DNA from: an uncultured Eubacteriales bacterium
GTDB taxonomy: Bacteria > Bacillota > Clostridia > Peptostreptococcales > Anaerovoracaceae
Direction: 5' to 3'
Length of the DNA: 38,735 bases
NCBI GenBank assembly: GCA_902786855.1
Contig: CADAEH010000023.1
Span: 1 to 38,735, forward strand
Positions 36,828 through 38,735 of this stretch are shown in pieces (position 1 is the stretch's first letter; every line of letters starts with the position of its first letter). The position numbers and the translations under genes were made by a program. Below the pieces are notes generated by a model. That model had not been told where the DNA came from. It saw only the letters and a list, made by a program, of their open reading frames with translations, and made no database searches.

Positions 36828-37925
36828 TTACCCCATTTTTATATGAATCATCTCTTCGATTACTGTGTCTTTATAATACAGCTTTATCCACAGTGCATCT
36901 GCCTCCCCCTTTGCTTCCGGTACATTACAGCTTTCGGTTGTTGAGCCGTGGATCCGTATAGTAGCTCCTTTTGTCCATGTTCCGAATGGATAATCGGATG
37001 CGCTTATGCCTTTGTCAGCCTGATTGTACTGAGGCTCTGTTCCGTCTAAAGTCCACACTGCTTTCATATCAGGAGCATTTATGTATATGTTAAGTTCCGA
37101 AGGCTTGGCCAAGTTATCAACGGATCCGCCATATGAAATATATCCATATTTCTTCCAATCATCCCGAGTAATGAACTTTTGGCGGTACCAATTGAAGTAT
37201 ATATCCGGGTAGTAGCTATAACCCGCATAGTATCCGGATGGATCCTTACCGTTTATTATTACCCAGCCGTCATCAAAATATATATCATTATATCCATCAT
37301 TTCCCGGGATTATATCAAAAGTTTTTTTCTGTATCTGTAAAAGTTTACCTTCAAATATACCTTTAAAAATCGGAGCCGGAAGTGTTACCTTCTGTCCCTG
37401 AGTGATAACGAAAGGCTTTCCGTTTATTATCATCCTTTCAGACATCGGTCCGGTCTTTCGTGTTACCAGTTTCCAGGCGCTATGCTTCTTGCCGTTGACC
37501 GACCTGACAGCAAAAGTATAATTCGTATTTCCGGTCAGAGCATTGAGCGTGACGCGCCTCTTCTTACTGGATAGCTGTGTACGAATAGAGTAAGAATAAT
37601 CGTACTTGTATACGATATACTTCTTTCCCTTGGCCTTTACCTTGTATTTGTTGACCTTAGTGAATTTCTTCTTATTCTTCTTGGTTTTCTTTACGGTCTT
37701 GTACTTTACCCAGGTCTTCTCATTGAAACGCTCCGCAACCTCATACTTCTTCGCGTTTTTCGCCTTTTTCCAGGTGATCGTGATACTATTGCCACTTACA
37801 GTCGCTGATGTGATCTTAGGTGCCGCAGGCTTCTTGGATGAAGCAGCATAAGTCGGCTGGATCATGCTGAATGAGAGCATGATTGCAAGAAGCAAAGCTG
37901 ATATTACTGTTAATTTTCTACGCAT
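36828..37925 (-). CDS. Secreted FN3-domain protein of unknown function
   Basis: The chain has 365 residues. A signal peptide (residues about 1-27, basic start, hydrophobic core, PTYAA cleavage region) is followed by a fibronectin type III-like domain (about 34-160, PAAPKITSATVSGNSITITW...VRSVNGKKHSAWKLVTRKT) rich in lysine. The middle is rich in Tyr, Asp and Gly. Near 285-340 the segment AVWTLDGTEPQYN looks like a chitobiase C-terminal-type beta-sandwich repeat. No anchor or sortase motif is visible. AAAGGGAG precedes the ATG. A role on the cell surface is likely but nothing more can be said. Confidence 0.82.
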   Translation of the reverse strand: MRRKLTVISALLLAIMLSFSMIQPTYAASSKKPAAPKITSATVSGNSITITWKKAKNAKKYEVAERFNEKTWVKYKTVKKTKKNKKKFTKVNKYKVKAKGKKYIVYKYDYSYSIRTQLSSKKRRVTLNALTGNTNYTFAVRSVNGKKHSAWKLVTRKTGPMSERMIINGKPFVITQGQKVTLPAPIFKGIFEGKLLQIQKKTFDIIPGNDGYNDIYFDDGWVIINGKDPSGYYAGYSYYPDIYFNWYRQKFITRDDWKKYGYISYGGSVDNLAKPSELNIYINAPDMKAVWTLDGTEPQYNQADKGISASDYPFGTWTKGATIRIHGSTTESCNVPEAKGEADALWIKLYYKDTVIEEMIHIKMG

Positions 37926-37953
37926 TGTTTCTTCTCCCTTTCTATTTCACGTT

Positions 37954-37998
37954 TACGGTCTTGACTTTGGACTACTTGCCATAGTACTTCAGACCGTA
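37954..37998 (-). promoter_or_regulatory. Long-loop stem in the 5' leader of the FN3 gene
   Basis: TACGGTCT (37954-37961) pairs exactly with AGACCGTA (37991-37998) across a 29-nt loop that has its own partial pairing. It lies in the leader of roughly 110 nt between the promoter and the gene, about 28 nt before the ATG. Confidence 0.4.
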
Positions 37999-38041
37999 CT
38001 TTGTATTGAAAGAATCGTAGACCTATTACGCTTCACATTGT

Positions 38042-38070
38042 ACTATATTGAGTGCAGAAAAAGTTAACAA
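38042..38070 (-). promoter_or_regulatory. Promoter of the FN3-domain gene
   Basis: TTGTTA (38065-38070), 17 bp and TATAGT (38042-38047) face the gene. No other gene is seen between here and tRNA-Leu. Confidence 0.6.
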
Positions 38071-38097
38071 AAAATTGGACATTTCCAAAAGTGAAAA

Positions 38098-38207
38098 ATA
38101 CACGACCGATTGCTGTCAGTCGTGCATGATGGTGCGGACGAAAGGACTCCGACGTGCGCAGCGCTAGTCCTCGCAGAGGGGAACCGTAGGTGAGAGTCCT
38201 TTCGTCC
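38098..38207. repeat. Partial copy of the tRNA-Leu 3' end and terminator, with a 14-bp inverted repeat
   Basis: Positions 38098-38149 repeat, with few changes, the tRNA-Leu 3' end and following terminator at 38220-38271. The copied tRNA end then continues into unrelated sequence and meets an inverted copy: GGACGAAAGGACTC (38136-38149) and its exact complement at 38194-38207. The loop between them has a further CCTC/GAGG hairpin. It does not fold as a tRNA. Confidence 0.7.
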
Positions 38208-38210
38208 TAC

Positions 38211-38245
38211 AAAATAAAAAACACGGCTGATTGCTATCAGTCGTG
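38211..38245 (-). terminator. Terminator after tRNA-Leu
   Basis: A 10-bp stem with one mismatch (CACGACTGAT / ATCAGCCGTG) and a tetraloop is followed on the minus strand by TTTTTTATTTTG, a few nt after the tRNA-Leu CCA end. Confidence 0.8.
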
Positions 38246-38252
38246 CATATGA

Positions 38253-38336
<84 letters not shown>

Positions 38337-38340
38337 ATTT

Positions 38341-38370
38341 ATTAAAAAAAGAGGAATCTGGTGATTCCCC
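38341..38370 (-). terminator. Terminator between tRNA-Glu and tRNA-Leu
   Basis: A 9-bp stem with one G-U pair (AGGGGAATC / GATTCCTCT) and loop ACCA is followed by a T-run on the minus strand. It should end the rRNA-tRNA-Glu transcript before tRNA-Leu, only a few nt away. Confidence 0.75.
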
Positions 38371-38378
38371 TTACTTTG

Positions 38379-38453
38379 TGGTGACCCCACCGGGACTCGA
38401 ACCCGGGTTACCGCCGTGAAAGGGCGATGTCTTAACCGCTTGACCATGGGGCC
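38379..38453 (-). tRNA. tRNA-Glu (anticodon UUC)
   Basis: The 75-nt gene has acceptor GGCCCCA, D-loop with AAGCGGTTAAGAC, anticodon loop CTTTCAC with UUC, T-loop GTTCGAGTC and an encoded CCA. It follows the 5S gene by 10 nt as part of the rRNA operon. Confidence 0.96.
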
Positions 38454-38463
38454 TAAAGAAAAA

Positions 38464-38577
<114 letters not shown>

Positions 38578-38649
38578 AAGTGGCTGAGAGTGCAGCCTTC
38601 ACTGTACCCTCAAAATTGAATAACATCACCAAGCTTTTCAAAACCATCT

Positions 38650-38735
38650 GGTCAAGTTATCGACCTATTAGTATCAATCAGCTGAACACGTTACCGTGCT
38701 TACACCTTTGACCTATCAACGTGGTAGTCTCCCAC
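38650..38735 (-). rRNA. rrl: 23S ribosomal RNA, 3' end (cut by the window)
   Basis: The last ~86 nt of 23S rRNA are present, with GTGGGAGACTACCACGTTGA, GTGTAAGCACGGTAACGTG and the terminal GATACTAATAGGTCGATAAC. The rest lies outside the window. The exact 3' end is approximate. Confidence 0.9.

Noticed and set aside
38098-38207. A second tRNA gene
   Set aside because: Only the 3' end matches tRNA-Leu; D and anticodon arms are missing and the sequence folds as one long hairpin.

Overview
The window reads as a chromosomal piece of an anaerobic Clostridia-type Firmicute. The signs are the gene orders argR-recN, ruvC-ruvA-ruvB-queA-tgt and priA-def-fmt-yugP-rsmB-prpC-prkC-rsgA-rpe, strong AGGAGG-type ribosome binding sites, tRNA genes with encoded CCA and an rRNA operon of Firmicute type. 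Genus cannot be fixed by eye. Nearly all genes are on the minus strand.

Left edge (1-4990) is an AT-rich accessory island bounded by transposon remnants: an IS21-like transposase fragment with short hairpin repeats at 1-354, and a truncated IS200/IS605 TnpA at 4716-4808. Between them is one tight minus-strand run behind a clear promoter and a 35-bp palindrome. It encodes a HigB-type toxin, a HigA/ImmA-type antitoxin-protease, a RipA-like membrane protein, a small TIR-like protein, a 66-residue peptide, a MvdD-type ATP-grasp ligase (graspetide synthetase family) and a three-helix membrane protein. This looks like a defence or conflict locus that couples a putative ribosomal-peptide ligase pair to a TIR/membrane pair, and is the best candidate for an undescribed system.

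Core block 1 (4990-10849) holds a broken rRNA uracil methyltransferase gene, then tgt, queA, ruvB, ruvA and ruvC, read from one promoter at 10741-10769. holA runs the other way at 10850 and seems to be leaderless. recN and argR follow, with an operator-like palindrome over the argR promoter, then comEC.

Core block 2 (16683-26331) is the long priA-to-rpe operon covering restart helicase, formyl-methionine processing, 16S rRNA methylation, Ser/Thr kinase and phosphatase, ribosome GTPase and pentose phosphate epimerase. asnA and queH follow (26447-28170); queH, queA and tgt together cover late queuosine synthesis. A YhcC-like radical SAM gene is divergent at 28278.

The block 29238-34548 has an esterase, a CofE-like ligase and an amino-sugar set (left-handed beta-helix protein, glmM, nagB). 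At 34781-36183 a plus-strand pair, a DUF3990 protein and a DUF3791/HTH-like partner with overlapping stop and start codons, looks like a toxin-antitoxin module with its own operator. A DJ-1 family protein and a secreted FN3 protein follow. The right edge is the end of an rRNA operon on the minus strand: 23S (3' end only), 5S, tRNA-Glu, terminator, tRNA-Leu, terminator, plus a partial copy of the tRNA-Leu 3' end folded into an inverted repeat.
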